In this document: in pieces, positions 22,606 through 34,232 of the stretch
Layout: each line of letters begins with the position of its first letter
Position numbering within the stretch: position 1 is the first letter of the stretch
NCBI GenBank assembly: GCA_030847615.1
Contig: JAUMIR010000001.1
Location: forward strand, 384,816,687-384,880,686
From: Gambelia wislizenii
Taxonomy: Eukaryota; Chordata; Lepidosauria; Squamata; Crotaphytidae
DNA: 64,000 nucleotides
Reading direction: 5' to 3'
Notes under the pieces: model-generated
What the model saw: only the letters and a program-made list of their open reading frames with translations
What the model was told of the DNA's origin: nothing
The model's database searches: none
Made by a program: the position numbers and the translations under genes

Positions 22606-23334
22606 GTATCCTGGGCTATAGGGGTGGGGGATGCACTTTTACATGTGGTCTTTGGTGGAGGGAAACCAGATTCATTAAATGCATGTTGTTATATTCAGAA
22701 TTATCTGATACATAACTGACTTGCCATAACTTCTCTGGGAATGGGGGCCCTTCCCACCCACCCACGAAATACCATGTTTCTTCTCAATAATTGGATTGCT
22801 TATTGATCTTCAGTTTCGTTAGGCTGACTTTGTGTGCCTGGTTTATATGACGCTAACAACTGTCTCCCTGGCATCTAGTACCTCTTGTATAGATTCTGGG
22901 CACCTGAATCTTGAGTCACTTTTTGGTATAATTCTAGAGTTTCAAATTCAAATGGGTTGCCTGTCCCTCCTCTTCACTGTCAGTTGGTTTCTTGTTGCCT
23001 TGTTGGTTTCTCCTACCTGTACACAGGGAATGGCTATAGGAACTAAAGAACTTTGGGTCTTGTAGTTCTTGAAAGAAAATGCCTATATAGAGGTCTCTTA
23101 TCTGAACCTAGAACAAATGTGGGAAACTTTGGTCCTCCAGATATTTTTGTTAGATGCATGATCTTTTAAACTGAAGATGGTATGGTCTGAACTCCCTGGC
23201 TGTTTTATGCAAAACATGTGCTGTACCATTGTGTTTTGTTTTGTTTTTTGTCAATTAGGCTTCTTGAATGGGGAGGTAGAACAAATGAAGTAATTCATTT
23301 GTGCAGAACTATCACTAGTGGTTTCCCTTCTTTT
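22606..23334. other. Unannotated stretch, nothing recognised
   Basis: Contains a 77-codon + strand frame (22,832-23,065) rich in hydrophobic residues. I see no signal peptide plus context that would make it a gene. Confidence 0.3.
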
Positions 23335-23870
23335 TTTTTCTGGGCTGTGAGGCCGTGTCCTGGAAGAATTTACATCTGACATTTCGCCTGCATCTGTGGC
23401 TGGAATCTTTAGAGAATGGTTGGGTAGGAGTGTTTGTGAAGTTTATATGCTGTGAACCCCTGTTGGGAAGTATATGTAAATTTGTGTAATTGAATGGTTA
23501 GTTTCTGGGTATAGAAATTCAAGGCCCATTAGTGTCTGTTTGGCTAATGGTTGGTTGATGGCCCATTATCTGTTGGAAGTCCCCCTGTCCCTGGGTGGAA
23601 TTCCTTTGTAAGTGTTGAGTTTTGATTCTATTGCCAGAAAAATCAGCAGTAGCAGAAAATGTTATAAACCAACCTGGACACAAAATGTTATTTAAAAACA
23701 CAGAAATTCTGGACTGGGCCAACACTATCATGTCATAATGCAGAGAGAAGCTATTGAAATCCACAAACACCTGGACAACTTCAACAGGAAAGAAGAAACC
23801 CTAAAAGTAAACAAAATCTGGCTTCCAGTTTTGAAAAACAATAGAATCAGAATCCTGAATGGTTTGAGTG
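23335..23870 (+). pseudogene. Penelope-like retroelement remnant (GIY-YIG part and LTR-like repeat)
   Basis: At 23,738-23,830 the + strand reads REAIEIHKHLDNFNRKEE and then KIWLPVLK, which matches the C-terminal part of the GIY-YIG endonuclease of Penelope-like elements (R-EAI-I--H--N-NR). Just before it, 23,640-23,720 reads in the style of the preceding linker (AENVINQ, HKMLFKN). At 23,341-23,412 there is the complement of the 'gccacagatgcaggcgaaa' LTR-like motif often seen in vertebrate Penelope elements, so this flank is in opposite orientation to the coding part. Stops at several places; only a fragment. Confidence 0.65.
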
Positions 23871-25227
23871 CCTCTGAATATATGCAGGCAACTGAATCCC
23901 TGCATCTGTTCATCCTCACCATTCCTAGTCAGGAAGCATGATTGGCAAAGATCAATGGTACAGCACATGTTTTGCATGCAGAAGCCAGAGATTCCAAGTC
24001 CAGTCCAGTACATCAACCTCCTAATCTGCTCTTGGGTGAGAAACCCTCCATAACAGATGTTGAACACTAATGACGGGAGGAGGTAGAAGCCCTGTTTCAG
24101 GACTGGAAATCCATTTACATGATATTGGAATCTACACATATTCTTAATTTATGCTGTGTTTTAAACAGTGAGATTGCTTTTGTTTATGTATAATTTTAAC
24201 CCATTTTAGTGTTTACTGCCCACAAACATTTGGGCAGTACACCTAAACCACTATTATTATTTATTACAAACCACTGTTTATTATTATTTATTAATAAATA
24301 ATAATAATAAACCACTGTCAATAGTTTTGCTGTCAGCTCTCTGCTAAAACTTCAGCTATATGTCAAACCACATGCTGTTTTTGTTTTTATTATAGAATGA
24401 AGAAAGACAGTTGGCTAAGTAAGATAGCCACAGATGCTGTGAAGGTCTGATAAGATACATCTTCTCATCTGCTTTTGTATAACCTATTTCTACTATTTAA
24501 AATGTACAATGTTGGGCATATGAAATATTTGTTGATTTTTGTTGTTATTTCTCATCTAGAGGTGATTGCTACACAAACAAAACATTAAATAAACACTAAA
24601 GTTTCATATAGGGAAATCCTATAGTTTAGTGACAGAGCATATGCTTTGCAGTCAGCACCTGGCTTCAGTCCCTAGTATCTCAAGTAACAGAATGATAGCT
24701 GGAAATAGCCTCAAAGAGTCCATCTGTCCAAATGTTGATCACCCCTTCCCAAATCCTGTTTAGCAGTAGAGCATATGCTTTGCAGATGCTATAGTCAGGA
24801 ACCCTGAAGAGGAATGAATTCACTTGGTTTTTCAGACTGTCATTTATAGTCTGAACCTATAGTCAGAATCAGTTAGATCAGGACACCACAAAGAATAATG
24901 TAACTCCTCCCAAATGCCTCCTGACTATGTCCTCTATAAGCAAATGTAATATTCTTCAAACTTGGTGAGGAATACTGTGAACAATTAACTTTTAAAGTAC
25001 AATAGCCATAAGTTCACTTAAAAGAGACTGATGCCATAAAACTGCAAAGACTCAGCAGCCAAACAGGCAACAAACAGATGATGTCCTTTGGCCCTTCTGT
25101 TTGGGAGCTATCCAAAATTGCCACCTTGTGTTCAAGGCTACCTAAGTACTCTGGTTATTGGCTCTGCATTCTCTATTCAGCTGCAGGCATAACACAAGCT
25201 AGCCCTACATTGTATGTGATGTAGTAC
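23871..25227. other. Mostly unannotated; two weak tRNA-SINE fragments
   Basis: 23,950-24,040 ('caatggtacagcacatgttt', 'gcatgcagaagcc') and 24,600-24,700 ('gtttagtgacagagcatatg', 'ctttgcagtcagcacctggc') resemble heads of a tRNA-derived SINE with the 'gtggtagagcatctgctttgc' type A-box region. Both are degraded. ATT-rich simple sequence at 24,250-24,310. Confidence 0.35.
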
Positions 25228-25410
25228 CATGCTACTCAAAGTGGTGGTCCATGGACCGGTCCTGGTGTATGAGGCATCAGCCACCATTCCACAGTGAGTT
25301 TCCAGGAAAGGGGAAGACAGATGTAGCCAATGGTCACAAATAAGGTACCAGTCCTAGGCACATAAGAAAAAAAAATTGCTGGTGCCATTTCAGCCTGAGA
25401 ACCACTGATA
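25228..25410. mobile_element. hAT-like miniature element
   Basis: Left end 'gctactcaaagtggtggtcc' and right end 'cagcctgagaaccactgat' are inverted copies of the common TCTCAA-type hAT end (rc of right: ATCAGTGGTTCTCAGGCTG). No coding part. The 8-bp duplication is not clear. Confidence 0.5.
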
Positions 25411-26984
25411 CAAGAGATACCATTTTTCTTCTTCGCAATTCATGCCCAAAATTACTACTAGAATGGGAAGATTATTATGATAAGAGCCTGCTGAGAGCTG
25501 GTGTAACATAATTCTATGCCAACATAAATCCATGGGATTGCAAAGAATTTAAAATGTCCAGACTAATAGGGAAAAGGGAAATAGTGCCTGTGCATCTTTC
25601 TCAGGGCATCACAGACTGATGTACAACTTGGGAAATGGTTGAGTAAGGAGATTAGTTACACAAGGCAACAACAGGATTCTGACCTAGCAGTTCACCATTG
25701 TGTCTTGGTATTGATCCACCAGCCTGGCCTCAGGAATGCTTTAGTTGCTCTTTAAATAATTAGATGGTACACATGGAAGACCACAATCCCTATGTGCTTG
25801 CTTGGGTGATTGTCAACAGCTCTTTGACTTTTGTTAATACTTATTATTCCCTCTAAGGCCTCATCTTTTTTGGAAAAAAACAATGATTTGTAGCACAATC
25901 TGGAGAATTTGATATGGCATATGGAGGAAATGCACCCTGATGATCCTTCAAATCTAGTAGATGACTATAAGGCCAGGAAAGATCTATTGACTTTTCTTGA
26001 CATGCATCCTTCTTATAGACATTCAATAGTTTAGCATATTGTTGCACATAAAGGCAATGAGGCAGGCACCCTGAGCTGGATGTTTCCACTGTCAACTAAA
26101 AATCAATTTGTTTGCCCATGTATTTTTCTGATAGTTAATTTTAGCAGTTAACCCTGGTGATTTTACTGAAATATTAAAACCATTATAAAATAATAAAATA
26201 CTTTCATTATTTATTTATTTTTAAATATTAGTGGCATCTTGTTCAGTAGTTACAAGCTCGTAAGCCAGACTTACGATCTCGTAACTTTGGGGATTCATGT
26301 GTATGGTTGTTACCAACTGAACATGACTCCCCAAACCTACCTTTTTATCCAGGCGCCACCAAACCTGAAGAGTCTCCAAGGAGGTGCAGATCAGGGTGAT
26401 GGAAAGTCTCAGGAAAATTTCACTTGGCTACTGGCCATCATGATATCAGGAGTTTTTACTGTGGTGAGTGTGCTGTGGGCATGCTGCTCAGTGGCAGCAG
26501 CTGAAGAAGAGGAAGAAATGAATCAGCTGTGCTATTCAACAGATGCACCCCTGAAGTATTTGATATGTTATTTGAGGCCATTTTGCTTCATACCAAATGT
26601 TCAGAGGTCCATCTGAGAGAGTGCAGCTGGATTCTGCTCTCACAAGATCAAGAAATATGAAATTTGGGGCATCTCATATCATCTCATACAGGACTACAAT
26701 TTAAGCTGCCAAATTTGTAGTGTACTATATAAAACAGGACACCTGGGGACCCTGGGAGTATAGATTTATATATTTTTAGGAAGGATGAGCATTTTGGTTG
26801 ATAAATACTGAAGACATACTTTTCCTTTTGATCAGTAGGAACTAATGTACCAGTTCACTAGGGGAACTTCTGGAATATATGGTGTGGAGAAGGGGTGGCA
26901 TCCCACCATGATAGTTGTGTGTGTTTTCCATTGAGGTAGGACATGCCAGATTCTGCACAGTACAAGTACACAGTCTCTAATTGG
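25411..26984. other. Unannotated stretch, nothing certain
   Basis: Contains a 125-codon + strand frame (26,239-26,616) with one hydrophobic run (WLLAIMISGVFTVVSVLWACC) followed by an acidic run; no known family and no supporting context. A short palindrome 'gtaagccagacttac' lies at 26,259-26,273. Confidence 0.3.
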
Positions 26985-27678
26985 ATAGTCATAGAGTCAT
27001 AGAGTTGGAAGGGACCATAAGGAGCATCTAGTCCAACCCCACTGACATTCAGGAATATACAGATAAAGTACTCCCCCCAAATAACCAACCCACCTCTGTT
27101 TAAAATCCTTCAAAGAAGAAAGCTATTCTGCTGTCAAACAGCTTAAGTTGTAAGTAAAGAAATCCTTAATTTTTAGATGAAATCTATTTTCTTGTGATTT
27201 GAATCCATTGGTTCATGTTTTACTCTGTGTAGCAGCAGAAAACAAGCTCACTTCATCTTTTATGTGACATCCCTTCAGATATAAAAGATAAATATCATAT
27301 TACCACTCTATCATCTCTTCTCCAAGCTAAATATACCCAGTTTCACAAGTCATTCCTTATAGGGCTTGGTTTCCAGACCTTTGATCATCATCATCATCAT
27401 CATCATCATCATTTTTATTTATATACCGCCCTTTGGTAATGCAATCAGGGCGGTTCACAACATTAAAAAAACCATACAAGTAAAACAATGTACTCCCTTC
27501 CCCCCCTTAAAAAGTTATTAAATCAATTTACAAATTAAAACAACAATTAAAACATTTGATAAAAACACATACCTACATTTGGCAATAACAGTAGGTCCCC
27601 AGCGATATTCAGTTCTGTTAACAAAGGAGGCTGTGGGGACTCTCCTGAAGGGGGGGGGGTTCCCAAGGCCAGGATAAT

Positions 27679-28148
27679 CTATTTTGGAAAGGCCTGCTGG
27701 GAGAGATCCATCTTGACAGCCATTTTGAAGCTGTCCAAAGATGTCAATTGACGGATCTCATCCGGCAGGCTGTTCCATAGTCTGGGGGCGACAACAGAAA
27801 AAGCCCTCTGGGAGGTAGCCGAAAGCCTCAACTTTTGAGGCTGCAGCAAATTCCTCCCAGAGGACCGGAGTGCGCGGGGGAGAGTATAAGGGAGGAGACG
27901 GTCCCTGAGATAGCTTGGACCTAAGCCATTTAGGGCTTTAAAGGTGATAACCAACACCTTATACTGGGCCAGAAACCAATAGGCAGCCAGTGGAGGGACC
28001 TCAAAACCGGAGTGATATGGTCCCTCCTAGATGTTCCTGAAACAAGCCTGGCCGCCATATTTTGTACTAACTGTAGTTTCTGAACCAAGCACAAGGGTAG
28101 CCCCATGTAAGGTGCATTACAGAAGTCTAGGCGTGAGATTACCAGCAC
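27679..28148 (-). pseudogene. L2 LINE C-terminal region
   Basis: 'SRLDFCNAPYMGLPL', 'RLVSGTSRRDHITPVLRSLHWLP', then after a frameshift 'ITFKALNGLGPSYLRDRLLPY' and 'RAFSVVAPRLWNSLPDEIR', the standard end of L2-clade ORF2. The stop at 27,681-27,679 is followed by the 3' untranslated region. Confidence 0.9.
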
Positions 28149-28201
28149 GTGAATGATGGTCTCAAGGTCCCTTGCTTCCAGAAAAGGGCGCAGCTGGCGT
28201 A

Positions 28202-29001
28202 TCAGCTGAAGCTGATAACAGGCTCTCCTGACTGTTGCATCATCTGGAGCGACGAGTCAAGGAGCACCCCCAAACTACGAACACAGTCACTGGAGGAGTG
28301 TGTGACCCCATCCAGGACTGTAGGTTGCAACCCAATTCTTGGTTTCGGGGCCACTAGCGTGAGCACCTCCGTCTTATCTGAATTCAGTTTCAATCTGTTT
28401 TCCTCATCCAGCCCATTACCGCCCGAAGACATTCACTGAGAGAAGAGATGTCATTGGAATTCGGGACCGACGAACGAGATACGGAGAAATAGATCTGAGT
28501 GTCATCAGCATACTGATAACACCCAGCTCCACAACTCCGAATAATCTCACCCAGTGACTTCATATAGATGTTAAATAACATCGGGGACAGGATAGCTCCC
28601 TGTGGAACTCCCCAGGTGAGCTCTCTTTTACTTGAACAACTGTCCCCGAGCAGCACTTTCTGGGACCTGCCTGAGAGGTAGGACCGGAACCACTGCAATG
28701 CAGTGCCTCCGATACCCAATCCCCTCAGGCAGTCCAAGAGGATGCCATGATCTATCGTGTTGAAAGCCGCTGAGAGGTCTAAGAGCACCAACAGGGTCAC
28801 ATTCCCCCTGATGATATTCAGACGCAGATCGTCGGTCAAGGCAACCATGGCAGTCTCAACCCCAAAGCCTGTCCTGAAGCCAGTTTGAAATGGGTCTAGA
28901 TAATCGGTTTCATCGAAGACAGCTTGGAGTTGAAGAGCAACCACCCTCTCGATGACCTTGCTCAGAAATGGCAATAAAGAAACAGGCCTGTAGTTACTCA
29001 T
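28202..29001 (-). pseudogene. L2 LINE reverse transcriptase
   Basis: 203 open codons from 29,001 to 28,390 with 'NYRPVSLLPFLSKVIER', 'YLDPFQTGFRTGFG', 'LLVLLDLSAAFNTIDHGIL' (motif A), 'WGVPQGAILSPMLFNIYM' (motif B) and 'CYQYADDTQIYFS' (motif C, YADD intact). After a frame change near 28,395 it continues with 'NSDKTEVLTLVAPK' and 'LGVLLDSSL' to 28,202. Catalytic aspartates are kept, but the frameshift and the lost 5' end make it inactive. Confidence 0.9.
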
Positions 29002-29145
29002 AACCAGGTGTGAGAGTATGTGTGCATGTATGATTGTGTGTATGTATGGGTTCCTGATTGTGTGTATGTATGGGTTCCTGAATCTTGCCTGTCATTTGTC
29101 TGGGGAAATCTTAAACACTACCTGATTAAAAGGACCTCTATGTGG
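29002..29145. repeat. Insertion in L2 with a tandem 24-bp duplication
   Basis: The L2 protein goes from 'RLLLKNPSLDPL' (upstream) to 'SNYRPVS' with about 140 extra bases between. Inside, a 24-bp unit beginning 'tgattgtgtgtatgtatggg' is repeated exactly at 29,031-29,054 and 29,055-29,078. No known element. Confidence 0.55.
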
Positions 29146-29295
29146 TCATAACACAGGGGGTCCAGGGAAGGATTTTTCAGAAGCAGCCTAACATCCGCTT
29201 TCTTCAGACAAGATGGAACATGTCCTTCCCTGAAGGAAGCATTGATGATATCCATGAGGAATCTCCTCAATGCTTCCTCCCCCCTTGACAGCCAG

Positions 29296-30442
29296 CTATG
29301 ATGGGCAAGGGTCGAGAGGGTAAGTTGTTTTCCTCACCCTAGCAAGCAGCTTGTCCACGTCCTCGGTACTCACAGATTGGAGCTGATCCAGAATAATTTC
29401 ATCGACAGAGTCACTGGACGTCTCTCCTATGGTTTCTGTTAAAACATTGGCATCTAAGTCGGCTCTTATCTGAGAGATTTTATCTGTGAAAAAGTTGTTA
29501 AATGCATCACAGCAGGCTGATGTCGGGTTAAGTAAGGGATTCGGCACAGGGGGTACCTGTGTCAGCTCCCTCACCACCCGAAACAACTCTGCTGGACAGG
29601 ACTCTGCAGACGCAATACGTGCAGAGGAGAAAGATCTCTGCGCTGCACGTATTGCCTCCTGATAGGACCAAAGAAAGTTCCTATGGCAAGTTCTGTCAGA
29701 TAAAAGTCGAGTTTTCCGCCACATGTGCTCTAGTCGTTGTCCAAACCGCTTCATTCTCCTAAGCTCTGGTGTATACCATGGCTTACGGTTTGAAGCAGAT
29801 TGGCAAGGACGCTTGGGAGCAATCGTGTCAATAGACCTGGCAAGATCGGTATTCCAGATATTGACCAGAGCATCGACAGGGTCACTGGCATTCCCAACCA
29901 TTAAACCCTCTAAAGCTTTCTGGAATCCATTTGGCTCCATTAGCCTTCGAGGGCGGACCAATCTAATGGGTCCACCACCCCCAGTGAGGCGGATACAATC
30001 TCTAAGTTCCGCCTTGACCAGGAAATGATCTGACCATGACAATGCGGAGGTATTTACAACCTCCGCCCATGGATATTCCTGTTCCGTACTGAAGACCACA
30101 TCGAGTGTATGACCTGCACAATGTGTGGGCCCGACGACCAATTGGGATAGGCCCATGTTTGTCATGGTCTCCATGAACTCCCGAGCCGCGCCTGTTAGAC
30201 TGGTCTCGAGAGGAATGTTGAAGTCTCCCAAAACTAAAAGTCTGGGAGACTCCAACAACAGCTCCGAGACCAGCTGTGTCAGCTCGGTCAGGGAGTTTGC
30301 TAGACAACGGGGTGGTCAGTAGACTAGCAGAATCCCCAAACTATCCCTGGTCGTCAGGCTAAGGTACATACACCCGAAGTGGACTGTGTTCCGGACAGGT
30401 ATCCTGGTCAAGATCAGGCTATTCTTGTGAACCAGAGCAACT
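29296..30442 (-). pseudogene. L2 LINE endonuclease and linker, partial
   Basis: The conceptual - strand protein starts mid-domain (GREAGVALVHKN), then after a stop gives 'LLVLGDFNIPLE' (catalytic D and N) near 30,240, 'HTLDVVFST' and 'LSWSDHFLVKAEL' (S-D-H) near 30,020-30,050. The 320-codon frame continues through the linker 'ALRRMKRFGQRLEHMWR'-like basic region and 'FNNFFTDKISQIRADLD' near 29,475-29,500, a hallmark of L2-clade ORF2. The element would nick target DNA to prime reverse transcription. 5'-truncated, one in-frame stop. Confidence 0.85.
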
Positions 30443-30972
30443 CCAGCCTCCCGTCCACTTCCCTTCACCTGCTCATCTTGGCTGCACTCCTCTAGACACA
30501 TTCCAGCATTTCCATATCCTTCTTGAACTGTGGTGTCCAGAAATGGACACAGTATTCCAGATGAGGTCTGACCAAAGAACAGAGTGGTTCTGTGACTTCC
30601 TTTGAACTGGACACTATATTCTTATTGACTAGAATTGCATTGGCTTTTTTGGCAGCTATATCACACTGTTGACTTGTGTTTAGCCCGTGCTCTACTAAGA
30701 CCCCCTAGATCCTTTTCACATGTAGTGTTTTCAAGTCAGGTTTCACCTGTCCTATATTTGTGCATTTCATTTTTCCTGCTTATATGCATTTATCCCTCCT
30801 GAAATTCATTTTTTTAATTTTATTTTTTTTGCTTTTGGCTCAGCTCTCCCATCTATTGAGGTGCTTTTGAATTTTGATCCTCTCGTCTGGTATATTAGCA
30901 ACCCTTCCTAGTTTGGTGCTACTTGCAAATTTGATAAGCATGCCTTCTATTTTGACATCCAATGACTACCAT

Positions 30973-32286
30973 TCATACTTGTTGTAATGCAGATGCGGGA
31001 TGCTCCCATGAGCAACAGTGAGCTGCATGTTGGTGGCTACAGGATTCCTGGCTCTTAACATGAAAAGATGTGCCACTCCTATTGTCATTCCTGCTAGGGC
31101 TTTTACCTATCAAACCACTTTAGTGGCTGCTACTCATTTTAATCATATTTTATTTTTTCTTCTTCAGTGGAGGGGAAAATGTATGAAGATGTTTTGGCTA
31201 TTAAATGACTGTTATAAGCATTTTAACGTTGATTAATATTGCCTTTTAATTCTGACATTATTTGCTTTTTGCTTTTCTTTTTCTAATGGCTTGTAGAAAA
31301 TAGCAATAAAGCTAACTCATGAAAAAGGGTGTTTGCTTGCATATGTTCAAAGCAGCTTCTCCTCAAAATCATTTACTCATTTGAGATTAGTTGAAGGGCA
31401 CTATATTATACTAGGTCAGCATTTCTCAACCAGGGTTCCACGGAACCCTAGGGTTTCCCCTAGAGATTGCCAGGGGTTCCATGAGAAAATATTAATAAAT
31501 TAATAAATCGTGGACAAGTGGTGAGCTGAAACAGCTTATCTCTCCCCTCCACAACAGAGAAAGCTGGGGAGGAATGAGTATGTGTGAATGAGTTTGTACA
31601 CCAAAGGGGCCTCTTATGGGTCAGTGGGTGGGGGGAGGAAGTTAAAGTGCCAAATACCTTGCTCTCCCTTCCAGCTTTTGCTCTGTTTTAGATGTGCTAA
31701 TCAAGCTCTGGCAGCTAGGGGGGGAGAGGTGAAGCAGGGCTCCTACAAGCAGCCAGTTCGCCATGGACCCTTATCGTTTGCCAGAACTGAGGACAAAAGA
31801 GGACACTGGTTTGCATAAAACTTATTTAAAGGTACAAATGCAAAATGAGGATTTTTATAAAAAAAAATCAGAACAATGGAAAAAGAATTGCAATACTGTA
31901 CAGCTCTTACCCAAGTGGGATAAACTGACCAAGTAATCCCCTGGTGTACCCAACTGCCCAGGTGCTAGCTATGGATGGGAGAATACTGATAAAAGTGACT
32001 TAGGACTTTTTCTTTTTAAACCAGATTTGGAGAGGGCAGAGCCATTACAGTTAAGGAGTAATTATAGAGAAAAGGTTCTTAAACTGTGGGTCTAGTAACT
32101 GAATGTGGGGGTCACAAATAGATGGGCCAACTCTCATATTATTGAAAAAAAGCCATCCATTTACCATGATGCTGGCTTGGCAGGAAGCTACAGCCTCCTT
32201 CTCATCCTGAGCCTGGCTGCATAGTTGCTTCTTTTTGCCAGCTCTGTTAGCTCAGAGCTCAATCTTTGGGTCAGAGTCAGTGATGT
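30973..32286. other. Mostly unannotated; hAT-like ends possible
   Basis: At 31,415-31,480 'cagcatttctcaaccagggt' and 'ccacggaaccctagggtttc' resemble a common hAT miniature end; at 32,068-32,130 'ggttcttaaactgtgggtct' resembles another. Neither has a visible partner end with an 8-bp duplication. The rest is unrecognised. Confidence 0.35.
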
Positions 32287-32393
32287 AGCCATGTTTAAAT
32301 ATTTGAAGGGATGCCATACTGAGAATGGACCAAGCTTGTTTTCTGCTGCTCCAGAAACTAGAACATGGAGCAATGGGTTCAAACTACATGACA
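32287..32393 (+). mobile_element. CR1 LINE fragment
   Basis: 'catgtttaaatatttgaagg' and 'actagaacatggagcaatgg' read as FKYLKGCH..AAPETRTWSNG, the C-terminal part of CR1 ORF2. About 105 bp only. Confidence 0.8.
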
Positions 32394-32412
32394 TTTTTCA
32401 AGTTTTAATAAT

Positions 32413-32432
32413 GTGTGTGTGTGTGTGTGTGT
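32413..32432. repeat. (TG)n microsatellite
   Basis: Ten TG units directly after the CR1 fragment. Confidence 0.9.
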
Positions 32433-32633
32433 ATTTCATTTAATTTATTTTTTTATTATAGATTACATTTTTTGGCATTTTCAAACTGCAGAAAGCTTGA
32501 AGACAAAAAGGTGATCTTTACACATACAGATGCACGCACGCACATGTGTGCACACATAGAGAGGATGAAAAGAATATTCACTATCATTTATTTCCAGGTT
32601 TAAAAACAGTTTTCCCAACATTAGGGAAAGTAT

Positions 32634-33272
32634 GGAAATTATCAAATGGGCCCTTTTAAAACATCCCTGTCCTGGTAACTCCCATCCCACTCCTGTGCCT
32701 GTAACAGTTTTTTTTAAGTTTTCAAACACCCACGTTATCCCACAATGGAAACCACTCCCCCTCCCCTCGGCTTCCCTGCAATAAATGCAGCTGTTATAAA
32801 GCTGCTTTTACTACAGGGAAAGAAAATCCCGCTCATTCACATGAGAGAAAAATTGCACAGGAAATTTAATTATAAAAAAATAAACCAAATGTCCCCCCAC
32901 AGGAAAACACACACACACACACACAAGCCCCAAAACATTTTTTTTAAACCAAGAAACCTGTGGGGGGGGTGTCACTTAACTCCTCATCCTGATCATACCC
33001 AGAAGTGTTCTGAACTGACCTCTCAGTGACGTCACGTTGTCATCATCACACCAGCACAACAGGCCTCTAATTCATTCATCCATGATTCCGTTTCTGTAAC
33101 AGAATGGGTGCCTTATTGATGACTTTTCCCCATCAATAAGGGAAAATGGAAGCAGCACGAAGCCAGCACGGGGGGGAGAACAGGTCAGGGACGATGCCAT
33201 CTGATTAGGTAAGCCTTTTAGTGATCTCCTGTCATCCCTGTCCTGGGATATTTGGCCCGTGTAATAATCTCC
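32634..33272. mobile_element. Miniature TIR element with TAT duplication
   Basis: Left end GGAAATTATCAAATGGGCC and right end GGCCCGTGTAATAATCTCC are inverted copies with few mismatches; the flanks are TAT (32,631-32,633) and TAT (33,273-33,275). 3-bp duplication again fits PIF/Harbinger. The interior repeats 'acatccctgtcctgg' and 'atccctgtcctgggat' near both ends in direct or inverted form, plus a (CA)n run at 32,909-32,925. No coding capacity. Confidence 0.65.
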
Positions 33273-33344
33273 TATGTCAGGAAGAATAATAGATCAGCGA
33301 GACTCTTGTACAAATTTCCCTGGTACAGTATTTAGATGTCCAAA

Positions 33345-34232
33345 AGTGTTGTTGAAGAATTCAGCTAACTAATACCCCAGTGGAGAGGATTAGAATTCAG
33401 AATGACCTTAACAGATTCAAAAGCTGGGCCAAAACTAACAAAATGAATTTCAACAGGAAGAAATGTAGGATCTATACTTGGGAAGTAAAAAAGAAATGCA
33501 CAGATATAGGATGGGTGACACCCGGCTTGATGGCACTAAATGCAAAAGGGATGTAGGAGTCTTAGTGGACCACAAGCTGAACATGAGTCAGCAGTGTGAT
33601 GTGGCAGCTTAAAAAGCCAATGTGATACTAGGCTGCATCAATAGGAGTATTGTGTCTAGATCAAAGGGAATAATAGTGCCACTCTATTCTGCTTTGGTCA
33701 GACCACACCTGGAATACTGTGTCCAGTTCTGGGCACCACAATTCAGTTCAATTGACAAGCTGGAGCATGTGCAGAAGAGGGCAACCAGAATGGTAAAAGG
33801 TCTGAAGGCCATGCCCTATGAGGAGCGGCTTAGGGAGCTTGATATGTTTAGCCTAGAGAAGAGATGGTTAAGAGGTGACATGACAGCCATGTATAAATAT
33901 TTGAAGGGATGTCATATTGAGGATGGAGGAAGCTTGTTCTCTGCTGCTCCAGAGACTAGGACATGGAGCAATGGGCTCAAACTACAGGAAAAGAGATCCC
34001 ACCTAAATATTAGGAAGAACTTACTGATGGTAAGAGCTATTTGACTGTGGAACGTGCTGCCTCAGAGTGTGGTGGCATCTTCTTCTTTGGAGGTCTTTAA
34101 ACAGAAGCTGGATGGCCATCTGTCAGAAGTGCTTTTGATTGTGTATTCCTGCTGTCCAGGGGGTTGGACTAAATGACCCTTGTGATCTCTTCCAACTTTA
34201 TGATTCTATGAATCTATGAATCTCTTCTATGA
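33345..34232 (+). pseudogene. CR1 LINE 3' part
   Basis: Continuous 140-codon frame at 33,622-34,044 with 'LGCINRSIVSRSKG', 'HLEYCVQFWAPQFSS' and 'MFSLEKRWLRGDMTAMYKYLKG', preceded by damaged RT palm sequence and followed by the CR1 end at 34,185-34,232 ('ccaactttatgattctatga'). 5'-truncated. Confidence 0.9.

Larger units (their letters stand above)
27385..30471 (-). mobile_element. L2-clade LINE, 5'-truncated, with (ATC)n tail
   Basis: About 3.1 kb on the - strand, in the order endonuclease (from its middle), RT, C-terminal region, 3' untranslated region ('accgccctttggtaatgcaa' region) and a tail of (GAT)n seen as (ATC)n at 27,383-27,412. It sits in CR1 sequence that itself had ATCATC at the target, so the tail and the target share the same repeat. 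One stop at 30,316-30,318 in the endonuclease and a 140-bp insertion in front of RT are the main defects. Confidence 0.9.
26985..30972 (-). mobile_element. CR1 LINE 3' part, split by an L2 insertion
   Basis: The - strand CR1 runs in two pieces: 26,985-27,384 (3' terminus 'gtcatagagttggaagggac', then the coding end region) and 30,472-30,972 (complement of RT region: 'tgtccagaaatggacacagt', 'gcattggcttttttggcagc', 'cacatgtagtgttttcaagt'). The right piece continues exactly where the left piece stops ('ccagacctttgatcatc' | 'catcttggctgcactcctct'), so both are one insertion. Full of stops; inactive. Confidence 0.85.

Noticed and set aside
26239..26616. 125-codon frame with a hydrophobic segment, possible small membrane protein
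   Set aside because: Single frame, no family similarity, no splice or promoter context; chance cannot be excluded.
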